Shown in pieces: positions 8,060 to 16,500 of a stretch of 64,000 bases of DNA (positions are counted from its first letter, which is position 1; each line of letters begins with the position of its first letter). The DNA is taken from assembly GCF_001439805.1 (NCBI RefSeq), contig NZ_JYLK01000018.1, positions 62,001-126,000 of the forward strand, given 5' to 3'. The notes under the pieces were generated by a model. It did no database searches, was not told where the DNA came from, and saw nothing but the letters and a program-made list of their open reading frames with translations. The translations under genes were made by a program, and so were the position numbers. The stretch comes from Pseudomonas trivialis (lineage in GTDB: Bacteria > Pseudomonadota > Gammaproteobacteria > Pseudomonadales > Pseudomonadaceae).

Positions 8060-8491
8060 TCACCTTTTCTCTTTGAGGTGATTTCGCCACGGCATAAGCA
8101 AACCGTCCAGCAGGACTCGATCAATAACACCGTCCTCAATAGCGCCAACGAAATTAGTATCTAACTGAAACTCAAAGGAAAGACTTTTTTTTTCAGATAG
8201 CTTTTTTACGGCACCTACCAGCGCCTCTACGTCATCTAGGTTTTTTGAGTCCATCTCAACAGGAAGCATGTTTGGCGGCAAAGTCGAATAAATCTCCAAA
8301 ATCCCACCTACTACTTCCGCGCCACTTTCGTCTATCTCGTCAATAAAACTTAGCGGAGTAACGCTCCATATTCTTGACGCAGCAACCTCATTCACAAACT
8401 GCTGCACATTAGATCTAATAGACGGGTCCAAATCCTGAGCCACGTAAAAAATTAACTTTTGCTTCGCAAGCTCTAGCGGCATGGAATGCAT
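8060..8491 (-). CDS. Putative CDI immunity protein, 143 aa
   Basis: A soluble, acidic 143-residue protein with no signal peptide. Its ATG overlaps the stop of the upstream toxin remnant (TAATG), the usual toxin-immunity coupling. No immunity family is recognised. Low GC and intact frame contrast with the damaged toxin in front of it. It is presumed to neutralise the toxin whose remnant lies at 8491-8746. Confidence 0.6.
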   Translation of the reverse strand: MHSMPLELAKQKLIFYVAQDLDPSIRSNVQQFVNEVAASRIWSVTPLSFIDEIDESGAEVVGGILEIYSTLPPNMLPVEMDSKNLDDVEALVGAVKKLSEKKSLSFEFQLDTNFVGAIEDGVIDRVLLDGLLMPWRNHLKEKR

Positions 8492-8746
8492 TACTCAACT
8501 CCTTTTTTCGGCGGGTATGCCGGGAGAGCTGACCCTGGACCGCCCGGATTATATATAAATCCTCTTGGCATATGCGCGTCCAGATGCCGTGTATCAGGCA
8601 GTGGCACAGTAGGAGATATCTTCACCTAGGTCACCAACCTGCTGATTGGTTAGCTTCGAAAGATCTTTACCTCGGGTGGCTGAAAACAGATCAAGTGTCG
8701 TACCCGACGTAACGGCTCCACCTGTCTGACCTAGCCCTTTTGCACC
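8491..8746 (-). pseudogene. Orphan CdiA-CT toxin remnant, frameshifted
   Basis: The remnant opens GAKGLGQTGG, passes through LSKLTNQQVGDLGE, a segment like the entry of restriction-endonuclease-type toxins, and hits a TGA at 8594-8596. The other frame continues with TVPLPDTRHLDAHMPRG to a stop at 8491 that overlaps the immunity start. The central part expected for a nuclease is missing, so it appears deleted as well as frameshifted. No start codon exists; it is a silent cassette. Confidence 0.55.
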
Positions 8747-8763
8747 AACTAACTTCTAGCTCT

Positions 8764-9018
8764 TTACTGCTTCAACCCCAGCAGGTGCTTAAATGGCCCT
8801 TCATCCAAATCAAGCCCCATATCTAGAATCAGCAGAACAGCCTCTCTATATTCTTCGTCCGTTATAGAAATATCATATTCGCAAATATGATCGCACAATA
8901 TCTCAAAGGCTAGGTTCTCTTCGCTATACGCGACGTAATCCAAGGCGCCTTGGAGAAGATCGGAATTTAATCGACCTTCAAATTTTTTCCCAAACCTAAT
9001 GATACGATCCGCAAACAT
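8764..9018 (-). CDS. MafI-family immunity protein
   Basis: The 84-residue protein contains FGKKFEGRL, ALDYV, LAFEILCDHICEYD and ITDEEY, the pattern of MafI immunity proteins that neutralise EndoU nuclease tips of MafB and CdiA toxins. It starts 5 bases after the stop of an EndoU-type tip, so the pairing fits the known partnership. It is soluble and acts in the cytoplasm by binding the toxin. The frame is intact. Confidence 0.8.
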   Translation of the reverse strand: MFADRIIRFGKKFEGRLNSDLLQGALDYVAYSEENLAFEILCDHICEYDISITDEEYREAVLLILDMGLDLDEGPFKHLLGLKQ

Positions 9019-9023
9019 AAATC

Positions 9024-9401
9024 CTACTTGATTGATTTGTAAGGTGGAATTGGAGCATCATCAGGAAATGCAGTAACAACCTTTCCTGTAGCCAGCTGAT
9101 ATACAACTCGCATTCGTACGCCATCACGAGTTTCATAAGCGACCCATTTAGCAGCATCTCCTTTAGCTGTATAAGCACCACTGGTTCCAGTTTGCGCGTA
9201 CCACTTAGTACTCGGAGATGTTGTGATATCGCCGACCGCGTCAACAATCTTATCTCCTGACCAACTTTCAGGAAAAACTGTCTTCCCTTCCTGTCCCGGC
9301 CACATATGTCCACCACTGCCTGGCTTATCACCGTACAAAATATGTTGCTTTGCTTCAGGAGAAAGAATGTCAACGTAGTCCTTTCCAAGTCCTTTTGCAC
9401 C
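9024..9401 (-). pseudogene. Orphan CdiA-CT tip, EndoU-type RNase
   Basis: An uninterrupted 125-codon frame with no start codon begins GAKGLGKD just after the upstream immunity stop. It carries the EndoU features HILYG, GGH, KTVFPESWS, a WYAQTG stretch and the closing RVVYQLATGKVVTAFP. Conserved histidines of the HILYGD and GGH motifs are present, so the domain looks catalytically complete but silent unless recombined onto a CdiA. The following MafI immunity gene supports the assignment. In polymorphic toxins EndoU domains cleave RNA. Confidence 0.75.
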
Positions 9402-9413
9402 GAGTAGTGAATA

Positions 9414-9866
9414 TTAATCAATCGACTCGATCTGGAAAACCAAAGTAGAAAAGTCGACTACCTCAGTACCGCCACTACACTCCAATTTTGTTATGCAACC
9501 CTCCTCACTTATTACAATTCCTGCGTTCCCAACCCAAGCCTGCACGATATCGTTCACACGCCATATATTCCAGACCTTTAGTTCGCAAGCTTTTTTGGAC
9601 ACCACCGTAAAAAAAACTGACTCCGGGCTAGTATCAGACCATAAAATTATTTCAGAGTGACGCTGGTTATTTACTTCTAGCTCGCCCTTTACCACTTTTA
9701 AACGCAGTCCAGACACCAGCTGTTTAGATGATTTCAACCTTCGAGCCAAGAATCTGCTTCGGCCTGCCCTAATCTTTTTTTGAAAAATCGGGTGCGCAAG
9801 CCCCTCAGCAACTTCAATAGGAGCCCCTCGATTCCGCTGAAAAATTGAAGACAGTGTTTCCGTCAT
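9414..9866 (-). CDS. Putative CDI immunity protein, 150 aa
   Basis: The 150-residue soluble protein begins 3 bases after the stop of an HNH-type toxin remnant (TGATAAATG). It has a basic N-terminal third and a beta-rich C-terminal half (LEVNN, EIILWSD, VFFTVV, VWNIWRV). No family is recognised. Position and spacing mark it as the cognate immunity gene of the frameshifted HNH tip upstream. Confidence 0.6.
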   Translation of the reverse strand: MTETLSSIFQRNRGAPIEVAEGLAHPIFQKKIRAGRSRFLARRLKSSKQLVSGLRLKVVKGELEVNNQRHSEIILWSDTSPESVFFTVVSKKACELKVWNIWRVNDIVQAWVGNAGIVISEEGCITKLECSGGTEVVDFSTLVFQIESID

Positions 9867-9869
9867 TTA

Positions 9870-10212
9870 TCAATATCCTGGCTTTCGGTAAGGATCGACA
9901 GCGGCGTGATCTTGCGGCCAACGAGGAACAAAGTCTTTCCCTCCATCCCGAGCAGGAATGGGTTCGTGACTCAACTCCACCTTTATCCGCATTATATCGC
10001 TGCGGTGCGAGCCCCTTACTCATTCGATCAAGGTTCTCTGATCCATATGTACTCGCAGCATCGGGAGCAGATGCCTCGTTTTTCCAAAACCTAGCCCGGA
10101 CAGCAGACCAAGAAGGGTCGTTACCTTTAGCCGTTTGATTATAAACATCATCACCAACCTTCCATCCATTCTTCACGGGCGGACTGTCGATCTGGGCAGG
10201 TGCTTTTGCACC
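9870..10212 (-). pseudogene. Orphan CdiA-CT tip, HNH-type nuclease, frameshifted
   Basis: The remnant begins GAKAPAQIDSPPVKNGW and runs to LAPQRYNADKGG, then changes frame near 9977. The second frame gives ELSHEPIPARDGG and RWPQDHAAVDPYRKPGY before a TGA. The combined order matches HNH/Endo VII-type toxin tips, where a Glu/His-rich ELSHEP motif binds metal. The total length of 343 bases is not a multiple of three, in agreement with a small deletion at the junction. The domain is therefore broken. Confidence 0.65.
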
Positions 10213-10215
10213 AAA

Positions 10216-10500
10216 TCAATCTACGAGATTAAATCTCCGGATTATTTTTTTAGACAAAGCACTTGCACTTTTCTCCATGGAAATAAAACATCCCTCAAAG
10301 GATCCACTAGTCAAAATTAATGTATTGCCTTCATAACAAGCTGAAACCAATACTGAATACGGGCCAAATCTACGGGCTTCTTCTTTGATCCTCAGAGTTC
10401 TCAAGACGACACTCACAAACTCTTCGAACCTTTCCTCCTCATAATCATCGAAAAATATGAAATGATTAGTTTCAGAACTTGACTCGGAGAATCGAAACAT
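10216..10500 (-). CDS. cdiI: Putative CdiI immunity protein for CdiA1
   Basis: A 94-residue protein starts 4 bases after the cdiA1 stop, with GGGA about 11 bases upstream of the ATG; in-frame ATGs at 10521 and 10524 inside cdiA1 lack a ribosome site. It opens MFRFSESSSE and ends with a basic KKIIRRFNLVD tail. No Pfam family is recognised. Its position directly after the CdiA tip is the standard CdiI location, and it should protect the cell from the unrecognised CdiA1 toxin. Confidence 0.65.
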   Translation of the reverse strand: MFRFSESSSETNHFIFFDDYEEERFEEFVSVVLRTLRIKEEARRFGPYSVLVSACYEGNTLILTSGSFEGCFISMEKSASALSKKIIRRFNLVD

Positions 10501-10504
10501 AAGA

Positions 10505-13500
10505 TTACATTCCCAAACCATCATTAACAGACGTTCGAGAAGACTGTGACTTTTCTATGATCTTCGACCACAATTCATCTCCTGATAGACCTTGCCCAGA
10601 ATATTTATTCACAATTTCACTCCAAGTTCTATTTGGGTCAGTCTTATTCAAGGAGTCAGCCAATGTCCTGTTAGACATTAACTCTCGTGCCGTTGACCTC
10701 AAATCATTTCTCATATCAAAAGCCTGCTTCGCCTGTTCTTCCAAGGAGGCGCTACTGTTAATTCGAGCTGGGATTTCTGCTTCTTTAGACAAATACCAAG
10801 CTCTAGCCTCTCTATCAGTTAAGTTTTTTGGCTGTGCTAGATCATCCCACCATTTAGCGTAAGACGCAGAGTCGTCTATCGCTTTTACACCAATCCCGCC
10901 GCTAAAATCCCCAGCGTTCTCTACCACAACCCCATTAAACGTAGTCGTAGTCGTTCCCGACGCATAACCATCAGAAAGCCTTCCGCTAAACTCCCCCTCA
11001 GCGCTGAACCACGGAGGCGTACCCGCCGAGCCCTTCGCCGCCACCTCCAACTCAGCCTTGGCAACCCTGGCCGTAACCTTCTCCGCCAGCAAGGCACCAC
11101 CCTTCACCAGCCCGGCGCCATCAGCGAGAACGCTCGCCATATCAATCAAAAGCTTGCCGGTTTCAACCCCAGCCAGGTATGAACCACTGGCCCCGGCTTC
11201 TTCGTAGTGCATCTGCAATTTATCAAGGCGGTCGATGTACGATTGCTTGACCGAATCCCAAACACCACCGCTCTCGACGACGGATTTCAGAGCCGAGATG
11301 GTCTCTGTAAAGTTACCGGCCGTGTGCACAATGCTGTCGATGGATTCATTCAACCCAATAGCCGCACCTGAGAGTGCACCTGCTGTAAAGACGGCATCCT
11401 GCGAAATATCGATTGCCAGCCACTTGGTAGCGGTACCTGTGCGGCATCCCACACCCGGGCAAGCCGCCATTTCCGCATCACGCTGAGCTTTCTGCTCCTC
11501 GCTCAGATAGTTGTTCTGAACCGCATTTGTCCCCGCCTGCGCCCCCGTAACCGCCCCGCCCAGATCGCCTCCCGCAATCCCACCGGCCAACCCCGCAGCC
11601 AAACCGGACAACGCCGACACGGTCTCCTTCTGCTCCTGCGTCAGATCCGCCGTTGCCACGCCCGGATACATCTGGTGCGCAATGTACTCACCCGTCGCTG
11701 CGCCAGCCCCGCCTGCCAGTGCCGAGTTGCCTTGCGCCTGCGCGACCACTGCACCCAGTACGGCATGCGCCATGGTGTTGAGGGCCGCGTTGTCGCCGGT
11801 GGTTTTTTTGATGACTTGGGCCAGGTACGGCGCCGACGCGCCGGCGATGGCGGAGCCGATGTCACCGCCGACCAAGCCTTGCAAGGCTGCTGTTACGGCT
11901 TGGGCGACGCGGGGGTAATCGCCGCCGACGCCGTAGTCGGCCATGATTTTTTTGTACGCGGCGCTGGCGTGGATCTGGTCGCTCGTTGGGTTATCAATGT
12001 TTTGCCTGGCCAGTTCTTCGCGTGCCGCCTTGTTGGCGTTGAGTTCGCCCTGGGTGTGGACGATATCGACCGTTTGCGTGCCAATGTCCGCGATAAGCTG
12101 CACCTGCCGCAGGCGTTTCTGCTCTTTCTCCTTATCGAAAATCGGGCTGATGCTGCCGTTGGCGTGTTCGACGTCGTGGCTGAGCGTGGCGACGTCCTGC
12201 TGTTGTTTGGCAGGGTCGCGGATGTCGAGGGTGCCGTTGGAGATGGCCGAAGAGGTGGTGCCGCTGTCGCTGTCGCCGTGGTTGAAGGCGATCAGGGTGC
12301 CGGTGGGCATGTTGCTGATGAAGGCGCCGGAGCCATCACTGCCCGTGCTGACGCTGGCGCTTTGCAATTTGCTGCTGTACTCGGCCTTGTTCTTCAACAC
12401 GCTCCAGCCGAGGGTACTGGTGCTCAGACGGTTTTTGTCCGGCGTGGCGGTGCTGGCGATCACGCTGCCGTCGAGTTGGGTGTGGTTGCCCACGTCGACC
12501 TGGTAACCGCCCTTGCCGGCGAACAGGCCGGTTTGTTCCTGCACGCTTTGGTATTTGGAGTCGAGCTTGCTTTTGCTGACGCTGAGGTTGGCGCTGCCGC
12601 CTGAGCCGATGATGGCGTAGCTGACGCCGGCGCTCGCATCGGTCTGCCTGGACTTGTAGTTGTCGCTGTCTTGCAGACTTTGCAGCGTGAGGTCGCGGCC
12701 GACGGTGGCGGCGATTTTGTCAGCGCTGACCTGCGCGCCTTTGAGGGTCGTGTCGCGCCCGCTGGTCAGGTTGATCTGGTTGCCGGCGTCCAGCGTGGTC
12801 TCGGTCCAGGTGGTGCCGTTGCCTTTTTCGTTGCCTGTGCCTTTGTTGGCATTGGCGAAGATACTCAACCCGCCGCCGTCAGAGCCTACGCCCAGGCTGA
12901 TGCCCACCGCCCCGCCGCTGCTCTTGTTGTTGCCCTCGAGTTTCTGGTTGTTGGCTGCCGCCTCCAGGCGAATGTCGCGCTCGGCGGCCAGTTGCATCTG
13001 GTTGCCGGCCTGCAGCTTGCTGCCTTGCACACGGATATCACCCGCATCCCCGGGCGTGCCGTTGCCGTCGGCCACGATGGTGAGGTTGTTGCCGGCGGTG
13101 AGGCTGCTGCCCTGGCTGAGGGTTTGTTCCTGAGTCTGTTTGGACTCGGACTTTTGTGAGCCCAGGGAGAGGCTGATGCCCACGAACTGCGCGACGTTTC
13201 CGCCGTTGATGCCCCCGTCCTTCTGCGCCGCCTGCCACGCCTGCACACCGGTCAAGCCGGCCTTCACGCCTTGCAGCGCCGACAGGCGGGTGTCGTCCTC
13301 GTTCCTGGCCTGTTTGGCGGTCTGGTAAGCGCTGTCCACCGCGCTGCCCACGGTGCCGGACAACGCCAGGGTCAAGCCGCTGGATTTGCTCTTGGCGGTC
13401 TGCTCACTGCGGTTGTTGTTCTCGGATGCCAGGATGCTGACATTCTGCCCGGCCAGGCTGATGTCCTTGCCCGCCACCACGTCGGAGCCACGCACGGTCA

Positions 13501-16500
13501 GGTCCTTGCCGGCCTGGATGTTCACGCTGCCCAGCACGCTGCCAACATTGCTGGCGCGGGTGGTTTCGGTGCTGCTGGTGGTGGTGTTTTTGTTGCTGCT
13601 GGAACCTAGCGTGACGCCGATACCGCCGGTGCTCAGCAAGCCCGATTTTTTGACCGAGGACGAATGGCTCTGCTCGAAGCTTTCGGTCGCGCCGTCGATC
13701 AATACGTTGCGCCCGGCCTGCACGCGTGTGGCGTGGGTGGACACCACATCGCTGGCCGTGGTGCCGATGTCTCGACCGGCACGCACCACCACCGTGTCGC
13801 CGCTGATGGAAGAGCCTTGCTGGGCGATCTGGTTGCTGCTGTCGATGCGTGTCTTCTGGCTGCTGGAGAGCAACCCGCTACTGGTCTTGGTTTTGCGGTA
13901 ATAGCTGTAGTCGCTGTTCTGCGCGGCGTTCAGCGCCAGGTCATTGCCGGCGTACAGGTAGGCTTGCTGGCCGGCACTCGCGCGGCTGGCCGTGGCGGTC
14001 AGGTCGTTGCCAGCGCTCAGGGACAGGTCGCCACCGGCCACCAGCGAGGTGCCCACCTGTTGAACGTGGTCCTCTTTGCTGGTGACCTTCTTCGAATTGG
14101 AGGCCGAATGCTGCTCATTGGTGACCGCGCCCAGATTCACATTGCCGGTCGCCGCCATCGCCAAATCACGCGTGGCATTGAGCTGACTGCCCACCGCGCT
14201 GATATCGCGCCCCGCCACCACATGCAGATCCCGGCCCGCCTCGACCACCGAGCCCTGCTGGGCCAGGGTGCTGAAGCTCGAGCGGCTACCGATGTTGCCG
14301 CTGTTCAGGGTGTGCGAAGCGCTGACGTTGACGTCGCCCTTGGCCTGGACGATGGTGTCGGCGCCGCTCTTGAGTGCGCCGCCGACGTTGTTGATGTTGC
14401 CGCCCGCTTGCAGGGTGAGCGCGTTGGCCGCCTCGATGCGCGCGGCGTTGTCGACGAAGTCGCTGCGTTCGGTGCGGTAGCCGCTGGCGCTTTGGTGAGT
14501 GGTGACGGTGCGCTGGTTGAGCAGGTCGGCGCCGGCGGCGAGGTTGACGTCGCGGCCGGCAAGAATGCCGCCGGCACGGTTGCTGAGGGTGTTGCCGCTG
14601 AGCAGGTCGAGGCGCCCTCCGGCTTGCATCAGGCCACTGTTGGTGAGGTTGCCGCCGGCGTTGGCGAACAGGCTGCTGGTGGCGCGCAGGGTGCCGACGT
14701 TGTTGAGGTCGGCGCCGGCCATCAGGCTCAGATCGTTGCCGGAGATCAGTGCGCCGTTGGGCGCCAGGCGGTTGCTGGCCTGGGCGAGGTACAGCACGGG
14801 CACCAGCACTTGTTGGCCGGCAACGGTGGCGTTTTCCAGCCAGACAATATCGTGGGTCAGCGCCGCGACCTGCTCGGCGGCGAGGCTCACGCCCACGGCC
14901 AGGTTGAGCGCGGTTTTGCTGGCGACGGCGTTGTCCATCAGGCGCTGGTACAGGGCGGCGTCGCTGGTCAGGCCATCGATGAACCGCTGGCCGGTGCGGG
15001 CAAGCACGGCTTGCTGGATCAAGCGTTGTTCGTAGAAACCGTCACCCAAGCGCTTTTGCACCAGATCCGGGTTGAAGCCCAGCTTGGCCAACAAGTAATC
15101 CGAACCCAGGAACTGACGCATATCGGTCAGCGCCGGGTTGGTTTCGATCAGGTACTTTTGCGGGTTGGCTGCGAACTGGCTGCTGGGCAGGCCGCTGGCG
15201 CCGGTGCCGTCGTTGAGGTGAAACAGACCGTTCTGCCCGGTGGGCAAGCCAAAGCCGGGCAGGCCGAGGGGGTTGACCTGTTGCTGGGCGACGTCCGGCG
15301 GCAGTTGCGGGTTGAGGCTGACCAGGGTGGCGTAGCCCGGCGCGCGAGTGTCGGTTTTGACGCCGCTGCCCACGTAGGTGTAACCGCCGCGCACCACGCT
15401 GTTGTCGATGCCGGCCTGGGCTTTCACATTGACGGCGCCGCCGGCCTGGATCACCGCTGCGTAACGCTGGTCGGAAGGCGCCAGCTCGGTGGTCTTGAGG
15501 GGCACCCACTCGCGCTCCATGGTGCCGATAAAGGCAGCCATGGCGGCCTCGACGCCGCTCATGTTGTTGGGGTCGTAATTCGCCCCGCCGATGGAATAAC
15601 GCTGGTTGAACGCGGCCGCAGGCTCGGCCCAGATTTCCGGGTGACGGCTGCGCTCGGAGGCAAAAATACGTTCGCTAAGGGTGTCGTGGGTCACCAGGCC
15701 CACGTTGTTCAACTGGTTGACGACGGCAGTCAGGTTGCCGCCGGCGGCGATGCTACTGCTGCTGTTGAGCAGCTCGCCACCGGTCAGCAGCATGTTGCCG
15801 CCCGAGGTGATGCTGGACGCCGCGCTGGCTTGCGTCACGATCAAGTGCTCACGCTGGGCAATCAGGTACGGGCGGTTTTCCTTGCCGCCGTCACAGTCGC
15901 CGCCCGTGACATTGAAGATGCACGCGGTGGGCGTGATGGAAGCGCTGTAGATGCCCGATTCGCTGGTGAGCAGCGTGCGGATGTTCTGAAGGGTGCTGGC
16001 GGCGAGGGTCAGGTTGGCGTCGGTCTGGATCGTCGAGGAACTGTTGACGATGCTGTCGGCCAGGCCGCCCTGGCCGTCGCGGTCGATGCGCAGGTTGCCC
16101 AGGGCGTAAATGTTGGCGGCAAGGTTTTTCAGGCGCTCGACGCGCAGGCTCATGTCGCCGCCGCTGAAGATCAGGCCGTTGTCATTGAGAAGGCTGGCGG
16201 CGGTGACGGTCGTGGCCCCGCCGCTGCCGAGGGTGCCGAGGTTGTTGACGGCTGCGGCGCGCAGGCTGAGGTCGGTGGCGGCGGTCATGCGGCCGCTGTT
16301 GTTGAGCGTGCCGCCCAGGGTGAGGTCGAGGGTGCCGTTACTGGCCACGGCGCCGGCGGTGGTCCAGTCCTGGCCGCTGCCCACCAGCCGGGTGCCGGCC
16401 AGCAGTTTGCCGCTGGCGGTCTGGTTGAGGGTGCCGACGTTGACGGTCAGGCGCTCGGCCTGGATCGTGCTGCTGTTGGTCCAACGGGCTTTGTCGAGGG

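Noticed and set aside
7703-8164. A plus-strand ORF of 153 codons
   Set aside because: The minus strand encodes recognisable toxin and recombinase segments here; the plus frame is a shadow.
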